From Ectocarpus siliculosus (taxonomy: Eukaryota; Sar; Phaeophyceae; Ectocarpales; Ectocarpaceae), in the NCBI GenBank assembly GCA_000310025.1, contig FN649732.1, positions 1,217,390-1,281,389 on the forward strand: a DNA stretch of 64,000 bases. The letters are read 5' to 3'. The notes under the pieces were generated by a model, which saw only the letters and a list, made by a program, of their open reading frames with translations, made no database searches and was not told the origin of the DNA. Shown piece by piece: positions 1 through 12,534 of this stretch. Each line of letters begins with the position of its first letter. Within the stretch, counting starts at the first letter, position 1. A program made the position numbers and the translations under genes.

Positions 1-7
1 CCTTTTC

Positions 8-34
8 CCCCGCCCCCCCCCCCCCCCCCCCCCC
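8..34. repeat. poly-C tract
   Basis: This is an almost pure C run at the left edge of the window, interrupted once by a G. Similar long C or G runs recur near 19723-19747 and 19901-19920. Homopolymers like this often collapse or expand in assembly, so the length is uncertain. Nothing suggests a function. Confidence 0.8.
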
Positions 35-116
35 TTCGCATTTTCCTTTCCTAACTTCTCCTCGATGGTGTTTTTTTATGCCGTTCGTGCTTCCTTTCGT
101 GGTTGATGGCGTGCAG

Positions 117-2239
117 CCCGTGGGGGTATTTCTGGATGGTGGCGAATTGCTGCACGACGGCGGGCTATGTGTTGTACATGAAGCACGCGACGAAGTCCAT
201 CAAGCTCCCGAGGTTCGGCATGGTGTTTTACAACAACCTCCTGACGACTTGCCTCCTCACCCCGGCGGCGTTCATGATGGGTGACTTCACGATCTTCTGG
301 ACCACACCGCAGCTTCGCACCGTCACGTACATGACCGCTCTCCTGTTCTCAGGTCAGCCGTAAGAACTGCCCCGATGGTTCTGCAAGAACTCGTCCCAGC
401 GGGCATTCTTGGTGGTGTTTGTCGCAAACGACCCAGAGGCTTGGAATGGATTCGTGTGTGTTGTGCCTTTGTGTTTTTCATGATGCTGCACCGGTGTCTA
501 GGCTGGCGCGCATCAATCGTGAACTTCCTGCTTCTCGATCTGCCTTTTCTGTCTTTCGGCAGGTGTTGTGGGGGTATTGCTGAACTTTGCATCCTTGTGG
601 TGCGTCGGGGCGACCTCTGCCACCACCTACGCCGTGGTGGGATCGGTCAACGTGGTGAGTCAACCCCGGCTTTCTCGCTTAGGTGCTTTGTCCCCCCACC
701 CTCTCTCAATCCCTTTCGTTGTCTCTGTCTATGTCTCACTCACTCCTTTTTCTCTTTCATTTAATTCTTGCTCTCTGTCAGCGGGATTGTGCGAGAGGCG
801 TCATCCAGTCTCACTCTGATAAGACCAGAGTTCAGGCGTCCTCGTGTTTTCATCCTTCGGGACACACATGCTTGTGTATGCCCTCTCATCCTCATCCTCG
901 TGCACCGCCACCTTTTTCATTTTTCTTTTCTTGCCTCTGATTTATTCTCATGTTGTTTTCTCAATAAGTTGGACTTGCGCACCTGTGCCATGTTTTGGTT
1001 TGCGTGACCCCATCGTGTGTTCCGTGAAGGTGTAGCCGGGAGCGCCATCCGCTCTCTCTATGCACTGCTGTTGCGACCAATAGTGTTTGCTCCTTGATAT
1101 TTGGAAACATTTTGAGCGTCTTTCCCGCATTGGCCTGCTGTCGGCTTTGAACTTTTTTCTGGGAGTCGATTTTGATATCCCAAGGGCTTTGGTGTGTTGT
1201 TGTCAACACAGGCAATGTTGCACAAACGCTGTCTTGCATCTGCGGGTGTGATATTACGTTGTGCTTGCCGAGATCGGTAAAAGGTGGATGACAAGGAACC
1301 AACGTACGACTCCGAGGTATGTCCACCACACGGGACTGCTCATCGCTACTGTCTTCCCTCTCTGCTTGCGATCGGCGATAATTTTTTTTGTTTGTTGTTG
1401 GTGCAGATTCCGACGGCGCTTTTGGGGTATCAGCTGTTCGATAGCGCGATTAGCACACAGATGGGAGAGTTCATGTTGGTGAGCATGATAGGCGGCTTCA
1501 TGTACTCCTTTGCGAAGCTTCAGGTGAGGATTTTCTAATCGTTTTCTTTTCCCTTCCCTACCGTAGTCTTTTGGCAACACGCACGAGTTCCGGTCTCATT
1601 CCAGCACCTCCAAGTGCTTCCTGGCACACAAGATTAGAGAGAAACCATTTCAGTTGTCACAGGCCACATAGATGAGGTACACATGCCCGAAACGGCCACC
1701 TGGCGTGATGTTGTGCTTTCGCTGTGCGGCTCTGTGCTGGTGGTGGCCACATCGGGATGCCATGTGATGCGATGCTTGTTGTGCCGTTGTTGGTCTTGTG
1801 GGCGTATCCAATCCAGAAGCTCTCGCGGAGGAATTCGACGACTAAATATAGATTGTGATCAATCATTTTCTACCCCGTTTCCAACGCGTTCGATGCTGCC
1901 ATGCATACCTCCTGCACACCCCCAACGAAGATCACCCCGAATGCCGTCCCTCTCGCTGTTTCTCTGGTCCTTGGTGTTTCCTTGCGCACCCGCCCACCCG
2001 AACCCCGTCCTTGCGACCGCGCGGCGTGGTTGGCCGGGAAAACGCGGCGGAACTCGGCGGAACCGTCGGGAAAAAAAAAAAAACGGTTGCAGGAAAAGCG
2101 AAGTTTGGAGCGGACACGCCCACCGGTGATGCCCCTGCCATCTCCGACGTCGGCACTGGAGTCGCACATGTCAAAAGCAGAGAAGCTCTTGCTTGAACCA
2201 ACCACAAAAGCGGACCAAACGGCGGATCACAACGCCTAA
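117..2239 (+). CDS. Nucleotide-sugar transporter, GDP-mannose transporter (VRG4/GONST) type; 5' end outside the window
   Basis: Four exons join in phase: 117-352, 563-654, 1407-1523 and 2093-2239 (stop TAA), giving the last 196 or so residues. The product should be a multi-helix Golgi membrane antiporter that exchanges a nucleotide sugar for the nucleoside monophosphate. Exon 1 carries WMVAN...YVLYMK and the FYNN motif (FYNNLLTT) known from GDP-mannose transporters. Exon 2 reads FASLWCVGATSATTYAVVGSVN, and exon 3 continues with IPTALLGYQLFD and a further hydrophobic helix ending FAKLQ. Exon 4 is a polar tail rich in Lys, Glu and Pro, as expected for a cytosolic C terminus. One oddity is that the GALNK motif that contacts GDP-mannose in yeast Vrg4 reads GSVNV here, without the lysine, so the substrate is not certain. 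A GDP-mannose carrier would fit alginate and fucoidan synthesis in a brown alga (inference). The last exon rests only on phase and an AG acceptor after an A-rich stretch. Confidence 0.82.
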
Positions 2240-5200
2240 GAAGTCTCAAGAAATTTGAAGTGGAGGCGCCTCCCCGCTGCCACACGACCATGTGTCTGGG
2301 GAGAAGCCGAGGTGGCATTTTCGACGATTCGACCCGGTCGAGCTGTGGTTGCGGTGGAGGGCCCGGAAGACGAGGCATCTCCATTCGGGAGAGCATGAGC
2401 GCAAGGTGTGTCTATCGTCCACGCGCGAGGGCAGGGGTCAAGGGTCACGTGCTGATCGAACTCTCGCTCCATCAGATGTGGTAGTGCCAAGCGTTTTACG
2501 GATCATAAGCGGCGTGGAGGCCGGCGACCATATTATTTTTGGGAGTATTTTCGGAAGGGGGCATTGTCACCTGTCACCGGTCACCGGCAATAGACCTTCC
2601 TGCGTCCCCCCCCGTTTTTCACTACTTTTTTGTTTGTTTCCCGCCTAGAGAACAAAGGTGCCACATGTATGCATAAGCTTTGGTGCCAATGCCGACATTT
2701 CTTAAGCGGTTTCTCCACACCGCATGCCGACATCGGCTGATTGCGTAGCGGAAACTACAGGTGAAAAACATGTTCAATTATGCAAGTTGGCGGGTGCAGC
2801 AGTCGGGTAGCCGCAGGTGGGACCGTGCATGTAGACGAAACGTGGCGTGAGTGTGTGTGTCGTTTAGGTGGCGTGTTTTGCTTTGATTTACCGGGGGGGG
2901 GGTCGGATCGGAACGGGGCTGTTGTTTTTGTTGTCGTTTGTGGTTGGTCGGTCTTTCACCCTTCCCTGCCCCCACCCTTGTCTTGATTTCATGTTTCTTT
3001 AATCGGGAAGGTACAGTGAGCTCTGGTCGGTGAATGGTTGGCCGAAACGCCCAGCGTTGATGTATGTTCACTCCCCTAGTCGCTCTCGGTTACCTTGGTA
3101 TCTATACTTTGTCTAGGGATGAGGCGTGGGAGGGGGTGAGGGAAGGTCGTCAATTCATTGCCGAACTGGGATGATGTTCGGTAGCCACGCGTGCATGGCT
3201 CGCCGAATGGGTGCGCTGTTGTATGTGGTATTCTAGTCTTCTGTGTTATCTGTCACTTGTCCTTGTCGTAAGCTATGAGGTTGTCTTGTCCTTGTCGTCT
3301 GATTAACAGCTGGCTCTGTGCTGACCCTTGTCTTGATGGTGTGATGCGTCACGTGATGACCATGCCACTTCATTCCCATATGCCCCCCTGCGGTCTAAGT
3401 TGGCTCCGGGAGCTCAGGGGTGGGCCCGCTAGGCTGCTGAGCGTTTGTTTCTTCTCTTGTGTCTAGTTTGTGTTCAGAAGGGTGTTCGGTGGTTGTCGAT
3501 TACAACATGATGAATGGTTCGGTGCCTTTGGAAGCGGACTTTGGGATGCGTTCAATGGCACACGTTTCGACCGGCCTGGGCAATGAATGACACGATAGGC
3601 GTAGACCGAAAATCAGCATATTCCTCTGATCACTTCTTGCTCATTAGAACATTGTGGATCGACAACCTGACACTGGGAAAGCTAACGTAGGGTCCAACCG
3701 TTAGCTGGTTGCTGTGCTTTTTTGTATTTGTTGCGAGGGTTGGGATCGCCCGTGTAGACTATTTCTGTTATTCTTGTCCGTGGCGATGGGTCGTTTTTGG
3801 GGGCGGTTAGGGTGCTGGACCGAATTTTGCTGAGAAGCCTCCATGATGCAAGATCCGTAAGTTATTGCCAACCCTCACATTCAATCGCTGATCGTCTGTG
3901 ACCTGCCTTGGCGTGTGCCCTTCGGCGATTTATGGTTGGGCAAGGCCTATCGAGCTTGCCCGTGGCACCCGATGTTGTTGTTGGAGCTTCTTGCCCCTTC
4001 CTGTCATGTCGCTTGGTGTGCCTGGCTGCTCTGTCTTGCCTGCTGCGTTGGTATCCCGACCTCTGCTGTTGCAGGCGCCTGCTGCCGTGTATGTGTTTGT
4101 TGTATTGGCAGTCAACGGTTTGATGCTGGTGCTGGATGTCCGCAGGCAGTTCTTCGTTCTTCTTAGGGAAGGGAAGGGAAGGGTGTGAGGGGTAGCGGTG
4201 CCAATGAATTGCAGACTTGGAGTATCATTTCGGTGCCCGCCCGGACGAGACTGTACGGGCATGCATTCTTTGAGCGATCTCTTCTATTGAACCGCTTGAG
4301 GTGTGATTCAGGCTCTTCAGCGCCTACGCTAGGTAGGATCAATCGTAGGTATGCACCTGTTTTGCATCCCGGTGAACGTTCCGTTCCGCTATACGTATTC
4401 GGTTTGAAGAGACCAATTTTTTCGACGCACGCATGTACATGGGTTCGATTGGGGTGTGCACGGGACGCGTGTTCTCTCGATCGCTGCGTGTAGCCTGAGC
4501 TAAAGAAGATTGGTGACGGTTGCTTGATTTAGTCACTCACGGTATGTAAAGTATGACAGGAAATAATATTACTTGAACTTCATATCGCTGTCTGAAGTAC
4601 CATATATCCAAGGGGTTTCTGTTGCCCCTGAAGCTCTGCCCAAGCTGTTGAATGAACGACAGTCGGTCAGTCAGTCGGGCGTCAGGCGTGGCAGTTGCTG
4701 TACTCCGGAGTTACACCAGTAGTCCTTTCGCTGCAGCGTCTTCTCTCACAACAGATTGCACGAACTGGTATGTTGCAGATAAAGCCTGCGCAACGCCGCA
4801 GTGTCTCTACGAGGCAGACTTGAAACGAGGTGTGCGATTCCGTGCTATTTTCCCGGAATTCGTTCCTCGTCAGCCTCCATGTTCCGGGGAGGTCAGGAGC
4901 GAGCGGCCTTTGTGACACACCAGAAACTAGTCTCCGTATGAAAGTATACTTGCCCAACGTAGTGCATATGGTATTTCATAACTACTTCACTCCACAATTC
5001 GACAGCACAGTCTGAGAGTTCGCCTAAGTCATTGAAACGTATGTCGCTTTCTGCCATGTGCGACGATACCTCTCTGACATTTGAGATTCCGTCTCTCCCC
5101 TCCGGGCTCTCCCCCTTCCCATGCAGATTCACGTTCGAGGCCTGCCTGCGTCGAGCATCACCATCAACAAAACTCTGTGGAACAGGTGGCCAGCGCGGAA

Positions 5201-5375
5201 CATTCAATTATTATTCTCATCCCAGACATTTCGGAATAATTTACAGACGCCGCATTTTTCCTTTCGCCGGCAGCAGACGCTCCACGTACACCAGCAGAAG
5301 CAGGACCGCCGCGTAAGCCCAGCCGGCCAAGGCCCTGCGTACGTGTTCGATGATCTCAATCCCCCATCAGTGACA
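2240..5375. other. Intergenic region
   Basis: About 3.1 kb lie between the transporter stop codon and the signal-peptide exon of the next gene. Short open frames occur on both strands, but none shows a recognisable domain, and none can be spliced into either neighbour with a motif that supports it. An in-frame ATG at 5121 upstream of the next gene is noted under that gene. I see no RNA gene or repeat here. Confidence 0.6.
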
Positions 5376-8300
5376 ATGAAGCCCCAGCTTATGGCGGTCC
5401 TAGCGGTGCTTCTCAGCGTCGTTTCTGCCACAGGACATGAAGATAGCCGCAGCTTTCAACCACGGGATGATGGATTGGCCGGCGCCGTCCCAGGTATTGT
5501 CTTCCCATTTTGCCGTGGGCCATACGGGTACGAAGGACGTGGCTCGGTGGATTTCTTTTGGTTCGCTTGTGCGTGCTTTCGTGTCCATGTCCTCGCCTGC
5601 CCTGCCAGCAGCGGACCATCGTAACTGTACCAGACCGGCAGTCAGCGGCTAAATAGCATTCGCGGCAAAATAGTACTGGAACACCGCTTCTCGCACCACC
5701 AACAGACAACAGGACAAAGAAGGAGTGGAAGCATGGAACCAGCTGTTGCGTGGCAGGGGTGGCCAAAATTTTGTTCGCAGCTGGTTGCAGACGAACAACA
5801 TACTCTGTTCCGCTGATCTGCCGCTGTAGAGGCGGAGACATGTAAATGGCAAAACCTTCCTCGCTACATCGGCCTTCAGTAATCTCCGTGTATACGTTTA
5901 CGTACGTATGAAGCGCGAGAGGAAGGAGCTTGACCGGTTGTATAGCGGTGCCCGTGTGGTGAAAAGAAGTATACGAGGGGCATCGGCGGCTCATGGTTCT
6001 TGTCGCCTTGTGGTGGATGTTTGTTATCTTTGGCTCCGGACGGATGTATGCGTCTGTCATCCGACAGCAGGAGGAGTGTTGTGCAGACAAAAGAAATTGC
6101 GGACAACAATATCTGGACAGGTTCTCGGTTCTCATCACACGCCACCTGCAGTATATATAGTCCGTCGGTTCGATTTGGATACAGTACAGTACATTAGGGG
6201 GGGGGCATATCTGGCAGTGTGAATAGTATACTGTAGTAGGGCGGAAATCTCGATATAAGGCGGCCGAATTTTGCGCCCACAACTCAGACCCGCCTTATCC
6301 CGGGTCGGACCCTTTGTAAGGCGTTAGCTATCGATCTGAAACCCATGTGGGGCGGTGTTCATCTTCGCCTCAGTACGCCGTCTTTGAAACAAACCTCTCT
6401 GACACAAGGCACCTGAGCGAGAGAACAATACAACGCCAAGCTTGAGCTGTACACAACAAATATCACTTGCCGCATCTAAACCTGAGCGGCAGTCGAACAT
6501 GAGAGAATTATTGTATGCATAGGCGGCACGTAGGCGGATCAAAGGTGCCCGGAAGAAGCTACTCCGCACGCCTACGTACCCCCGCTCTGGGAGGGCCGAA
6601 CTTTGGAAAATGACAAACATGGTACGTACATCGTCCACGCCATTTTTTTTCTCTTGATTCATTGACTTGCAATATGCATCGTGTAGTGCACGTCGCACCT
6701 GTTTGATCTGTAGACTCGTCTAGTACATACGAAATACTGGCACTACATGAAACTGTCACTGCGCCCAGAACTGGTAGGTGGTGGAGAAACCACACCACGT
6801 CCTCGTATCAGTTCTCCGTACATCTGAGGAGCCCAGGCAAGTAGCAGCACACACCTCTGCGCGCGTGGCCTGAGAACCCCAATGCTATGTAGACAGAACC
6901 TCAGAACGTCATTATGCTCAGTGTTCTGACAATACGGCATATAAAGTATTTAAACTACACAGCAACTCCGAAGGCGCCTTTTCGGGGTGCGTTTACGCCC
7001 CCTCGAGCTCATGTCTCTCAGTCTCGAACAGGTAGTTTTTCTAGGCTATTACTGTACACATGCAGGCGATTCTATATTGGCTCCCTCCTACATCGTGGAT
7101 GTGCAGAACGACGGTCTGATCGGAAAAAATGGTGACTGATCGGAAATGAAACTTGGCTGATCCGCAACAAGAAGAGATGCACCCATGTTCGTTGTACACC
7201 TCAGACCGTGAGGAATCACTGCTGACGTCGTGGCCGTTGATGGGCGATGGTCGGGTGGAGATGTCTTCAGCGAGAAGCGCCTCGGCGGCGGAGACCGCAG
7301 CGGTGGTGCATGGTGTCATGAACGAGGGCTTGGAGGGGGAGGATCTGTGGCCAACAGTACCAGCGGAGGCAGGCGGGCGGCGGGGGCAAGAGGACGAAGA
7401 GAAAACAGCAGACGTTGTTGTGGTAGGTCGAGTACGCGGGCGCGCCGGAGGTGTGTCGACAAATAAGTCTTCTAATCCGCAGTGTAAGATTTGAAAGGTG
7501 CATTTACAGGGGCTTAGAAAAAACAATACCATCGTCCGAGAAAGGGTTTTCAGGTCCATCACAGACGGTGGTTGTTCCAGAAGGTTTCATCGGCCGTAGA
7601 AGTTTCACTCCAATCCCATTTCCGTGCGCTCGACGATCAACACAACAAGCACCACCCCTAACTCCCCTCTTGTTTCCCTCCAAAACATATCTCCCGTTCG
7701 AATTCGTGGATTGATGGTGTCCTATGCGACGGCCGCGGCCAATGTTCTTTATGGACCAGCAGGAACAAGGAGTGGTATCGCGAGATGAGGATGGGCTTGC
7801 CAGTATCAGACGACTGGCCATTAATTTTACTGGTGAGAGGGGCGGTGTCTATCTCGTTTGCTTGGGCAGCATGCCTCCGTTGCAAGCCCTAACAGCCCTA
7901 CGGTATGCGGTGTCCTTTGCTCTGGATAAACCATTCATGTGGGTGGCTCTGGGTTTTCATTCCTGCCACAGTTCTACCCCCATGTTTTCGGCACTTGGAC
8001 CGTAAATGTTGATTGATTTCACGTCTACCTCCCCGTTGGCGAAGTCGTTGGCGACGTCGAAACCCTGCTGTGTACATTATTGCAAGTGGCTGCTACAGCC
8101 AGAGCCATTGGTGTGGTTTCAGAACACTTGTCATTCTGAAGCATGTTCGTGCTCGACGAACTCTGTCTACCCGTGGAGGTGTTGAATGCCCGTGTTGAAA
8201 GAATGAAAGCGTGCACGTCTTCAACAGCTGCCACTACGGTGCAGGCACCGCCTGTGAACGTCAGGACCGCGTGAACATGGCTTCCTCACTTTTCAAGGGT

Positions 8301-11278
8301 CATTCTGGGACCCCCACCCACGCATATGTGCTTCGATGGCGCAGATCTCTACCCAAACTGCACTTCACTAGCGTACTACGATGACAGTGTGCCTGGGGAC
8401 AACTACTGCAATTCATGTAAGGATCTGGGCGTATTTTCTTGCCTGACGAGGTACAAAGCCACGGCCTCATGCTTGCGGAGGGCCAAGGTTGGTTGTTGCG
8501 CGATGCTTTTGCCCAAGAAGAGCGTCATGCAAGCGTTAAGATATGAGTTTTGCCACATGTAGAAACATACCAAAAGGGACGCCAAGCAGAGGCGCTAGCC
8601 ATGCCACACGGTCCTCTCCGCAGATTACAACAACGCCGAGTGTGGGTACGATGGCGGGGATTGCTGCGACTGCGACTGCGGCACGTTTGGTACGTCCTTG
8701 GATTCGTCGTCTTCGACGACTTTTTCTTCGTCGAATTTCACGTGCGGGGCCAACGGATACGTCTGCGTGGATCCCGCATCGGAGTGCTTCGAAGGTGGGC
8801 ACAAGAGTGAATCGTTTTGTATTCACCCGTGACGTTCGACCTACTTCCTCTATGTAGTGTCGTGACATGGCCATTTTTGTTGCCCCCCCCCCATCGTCAC
8901 TACTCACAGGTATTTAGGAAGCACAGGTTGGTGGTGTAGACAAGCATGTATCGGAATCCTACTTCCAACGCCTATTCCTCTGTTTTTCCTGACAGCACAA
9001 TACATGTTTCACTTCATAATTACAGTCATTTCGGGTTATGTCGTCACTGCAGTATGTAGATTTAGCTCAATTTCTCTTGGGTTTTCTGTCATCTCCTCGA
9101 TTGTCATTGTGTGAATTTCTTCCAGGGGTGCTTGAGCGGGCCAGCGCTGACTCGACCTGCATCACTAGGCGCGCATGATATATCTTGCGTCTGTCAGTGC
9201 TTGAGGCATGCTGCGAAGGGCTGCTACACGATAGATTGTGCAAAACCACCGTGATGTTCATCATCTTTCGGTTTCAGCAGCTAGGGTTAAGGGTTAGGCC
9301 GTCGTGCCCTCGCACGTCTACGCATTGTTCCACGTGATGCCGCATGGTAGGTCTTCGTCTCCCGCTTATGTGCTCGCCCATGCTTTATCGTTCGTGTTGT
9401 GCAGACCTGTATCCTGATTGCGTCTCAAGAGGCGGAACCCTGGAATGGATCGGAAACGGGGCCTGCTACTGGGGTGAGCGTTGACGTATGATATCTTCAG
9501 TTGTTCGGTCCGCTGTGCCTCTCAGCTTGCAAGAGACAAAGTCTAGTCGATGTGACGCGTGCGTCTCAAGGCCGTGCACGCAGGTGGTGGAACGTTGTAC
9601 GACTCGGTCGGCTCGTGCTTCCCTTTCATACATTCATACTCATATTTGGAGGATAGCAGAAAGATTCACAGGTTGTAGTACCTTGTGAGAGCGATGCCGT
9701 TGGCCACCTCATGGGGGAGGGAGGGCTGGTTCACCATGTTCCTGGTGTTGTGCTCAGTTGACGGGCGATTATGCACGTACACGGCTTTCACTCCTTGCTA
9801 GCCGAGCAACACCGCTATGCTGCACCTACCGGGGCCGAGCGAAGCACTTGTCCACTTTATTGTCTCACATTCCTCGCAGAAATTTCAATCTATTGTAACT
9901 CCAAGATGTCGAAACCGTCACAACTTTCCAGTGGTTCTTGACATGCAGAGGTCTCATCGAGCACCAACCTTAGACTACGTATTTAATGTTACTTCCTGAA
10001 CATGCCCGTAATGGCTGTGGTTTGTATGTGTTGCCGATGGCGAATTCAAGAGCGACCGCTCCACCCATGTTGGCAACCGGTGTCCCCCTTCCTATTCACG
10101 CGCGCACGCAGGGAACAACTTCGAAGAATGCGGCTACGATGGAGGAGAGTAAGTTGCTGTCCCCCGGGAGTGGATTTCAAGTGTTGCCGTACGCACACAA
10201 GCGGCGAACCAAGCGAATCAGTTACGCGATTCGTGCATTGATGAGTGAAATATTTCGTGGGTTGGTCGGAACGCTTTATTTTCGTTGCGCGATGAAGCTG
10301 AGGCATGCGCTAGGTGTCGATCTTTGAGCTGTCCGGCAACTCCCTCGTCCTCACCCCCCCCCACCCGCACTATTGTCCCACTCCGTCGTCCCCCTGTCCT
10401 GGCGGTTTGCGTCAGTTGTTGCGAATGCGACTGCGAGTCAACCCTGGAGAGTCACTGTGGCGTGAATGGCTACGACTGCGCCGATCCTAGTTCGCCTTCG
10501 GAGTGCATAGAAGGTGGGCTGAAGCGTAATGACCTCCGTTGGTGAACGTGTCGATATCGCTGAGCTCTCACCTGATTCACCTGTGTGCTTCATACCCCCT
10601 GAGCGTCATCCGGGTAGTCTTGCAATCGGTAACGGCAGACTTTTGTTTCCTCATATGCGGCCTTGATTCCATACTCGCTGGTCAACTGCTGAGTGTCGAT
10701 CCGCGAAACAGATATCACCACCGGGGTCATGAGGCACTCTATCGACGTAATTTTTGAGAAGTAGTCGCATAGATAACTCGATGTCGCCTCCTTGTCAATC
10801 TCAGCCGCCGATCCCCTCGCGTGGTCAATCTACCTCTGATCATCACCATTAGATGTGCCGACACCGTCACCGCAAGAGCAAGCACCCACGCCATCTCCAC
10901 TAGAAGTCACGCCGGCAGTATCGTCCGAAGGTATGCTTGATTTGGCGCATGTGACGCAACGACCTGTTGTATTTAGATTCTGATTGGCGTCTCACAGGAA
11001 CTAGTCACCGTTCTTTGTGAAGTGCTTGGTAGAGTGAACTTTTCAGCTACGTCGTTGTGAAGGGTGTTGTGAGAGGGATTTGAAGTCATCTGCGTCCGAT
11101 CATTGTGCCCACTCTTTGCCCATGTATATTTTCCCGGCTGCCTTGTACAGATGGTGATTCGGATGACACCTTCGTGAGGGACATCATCATCGGAGTGATT
11201 TCAACCGTGGTCGGTGGGGTAGCATTAGCATTAGTCACCAAATATTGTCTAGGAGAACGAGCGTCTTCGGCAGGATGA
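5376..11278 (+). CDS. Type I membrane protein with signal peptide, two Lin-12/Notch repeat (LNR) modules, Pro-rich stalk and one TM helix
   Basis: Ten exons join in phase to 331 residues: 5376-5493, 7271-7422, 7760-7832, 8345-8416, 8624-8794, 9405-9473, 10112-10148, 10416-10513, 10853-10930 and 11151-11278 (TGA). Residues 1-18 are a clear signal peptide (MKPQLMAVLAVLLSVVSA). Exons 2-3 are polar and of unknown fold. Exons 4-5 and 6-8 each build one LNR of the pattern C...G(D/N)xxC...NNxECGYDGGDC, followed by CC(D/E)CDC and then a CGxNGYxCxDP...EC motif. Exon 9 is a PTPSP-type stalk. Exon 10 has a charged DGDSDD start, a helix near residues 297-319 and a short tail, LGERASSAG. LNRs in Notch and related proteins bind calcium and shield cleavage sites; a cell-surface role is inferred. 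The ATG at 5376 is chosen because it gives the signal peptide; an in-frame ATG at 5121 would bury it. The acceptor of exon 3 is the weakest call. Decayed relatives lie at 24-27.5 kb. Confidence 0.8.
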
Positions 11279-12534
11279 TGTTCCGGATCAAGAAAAATTG
11301 AATCTCAGTACAATGAGCATGCTGTTGAGAGAAGTCGAGGTCCAAGGCCTTCACCTAGACGGAATAGAGGACATCACCAGCGCTGGAGTGCGTTTAGTGC
11401 ACAACGTTTCAAGCGCTCCCACGCATGGGCATCTATCTGTCGGACAGCGTGCTTAGGTCGATCGTGGTACACGTATTGACTGCAGTACACCATCTTGAAC
11501 ACAGGACCTTTGTAATTCGAGCATGGCCAAACATACAAAACGCACACGCACAAGCAGGAACGATGTCATCCTCTGAAGCATATACATACACAACAAACGT
11601 TGGGACGAGATTCCCTCGGCGACACAACCTGGACCCACCATCAACAAGTCACGATGGCCAACGATATGCTATGGGCAGAAATGATCATCACCTGATGATT
11701 CGGGTGGGGAAGCTCAAGCTTCCACCCCGAATTCATAGAAATACCTTCTGATCGGGCGTGTTGAATGGTTATGCATAGGGAGGAGATTTTCGTAGGTAGT
11801 CATGAACGGGTAGTCGAGTTGTTCAGCCAACGAACGAGCTGCAGTGCAGACGCTATACGCGACACATTCACCGGTGCGGTACGGGTGCACAAGTATTCGA
11901 CGTTCTCGCACCGCAGGCAACCTTTGAGACTATGCCATGGACATGATCTGTCAGAGACGACAATATTTAGCTGGTGGTGTCTGCTTTGTGTTTGGGGTTG
12001 TAGAGTTGTTGTGTTTTGGAAGACGACTTGGTCTTGCCCCTACGACAGGGACAGCATTCACGGTGAAGAGGGTCCACCGAAGAATAAACGAATATTGCTG
12101 CAGTAGCCTGATTATCGCCCTCCCTCTCTTTCTCCTTCTCATGCGCACTCTTGGCGTGATCTCTGCAGGACTTGTAGAACCAAACTGTTGGTGACCCCTT
12201 TGCTCCCCTGGTCATAAATATGCTTCCCAGGTCTGTCTCCCTAACACACTTCCGGGAATCACTGCGAATCACTGCCCCAACATAAACTTCTGGAAATAAT
12301 CGCGGAACATCATGGACGCAATCGCCAACAACGCTAGCACCACTCCTACATATCGTCTTCGCCCTCGTCAGGCGGTCCCTGTAACGCTCCACTAGCAAGG
12401 GAGTGTTCATGTCCCCAATTTAGCAAGGCCTTGGTGTACGTGTCTTCGATGAAATCATGCCCCAAACTTACGGCATTGCTACCTGTGCTTGGGGTTCTTG
12501 TCTCTAGACTGGACACGAGTCGCGGTGTTCAAAC
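11279..12534. other. Intergenic region, including probable 3' UTR of the LNR gene
   Basis: No coding exon is supported here. A stretch just after the stop codon (about 11330-11450) resembles the sequence just after the matching exon of the decayed copies at 26.5 and 27.57 kb, including a shared AGCGCTGG element. It is probably 3' UTR that was duplicated along with the gene. Confidence 0.5.

Noticed and set aside
5413-6282. 289-codon - strand open frame
   Set aside because: It overlaps the signal-peptide exon and first intron of the LNR gene antisense, has odd composition and no motif. It is probably chance.
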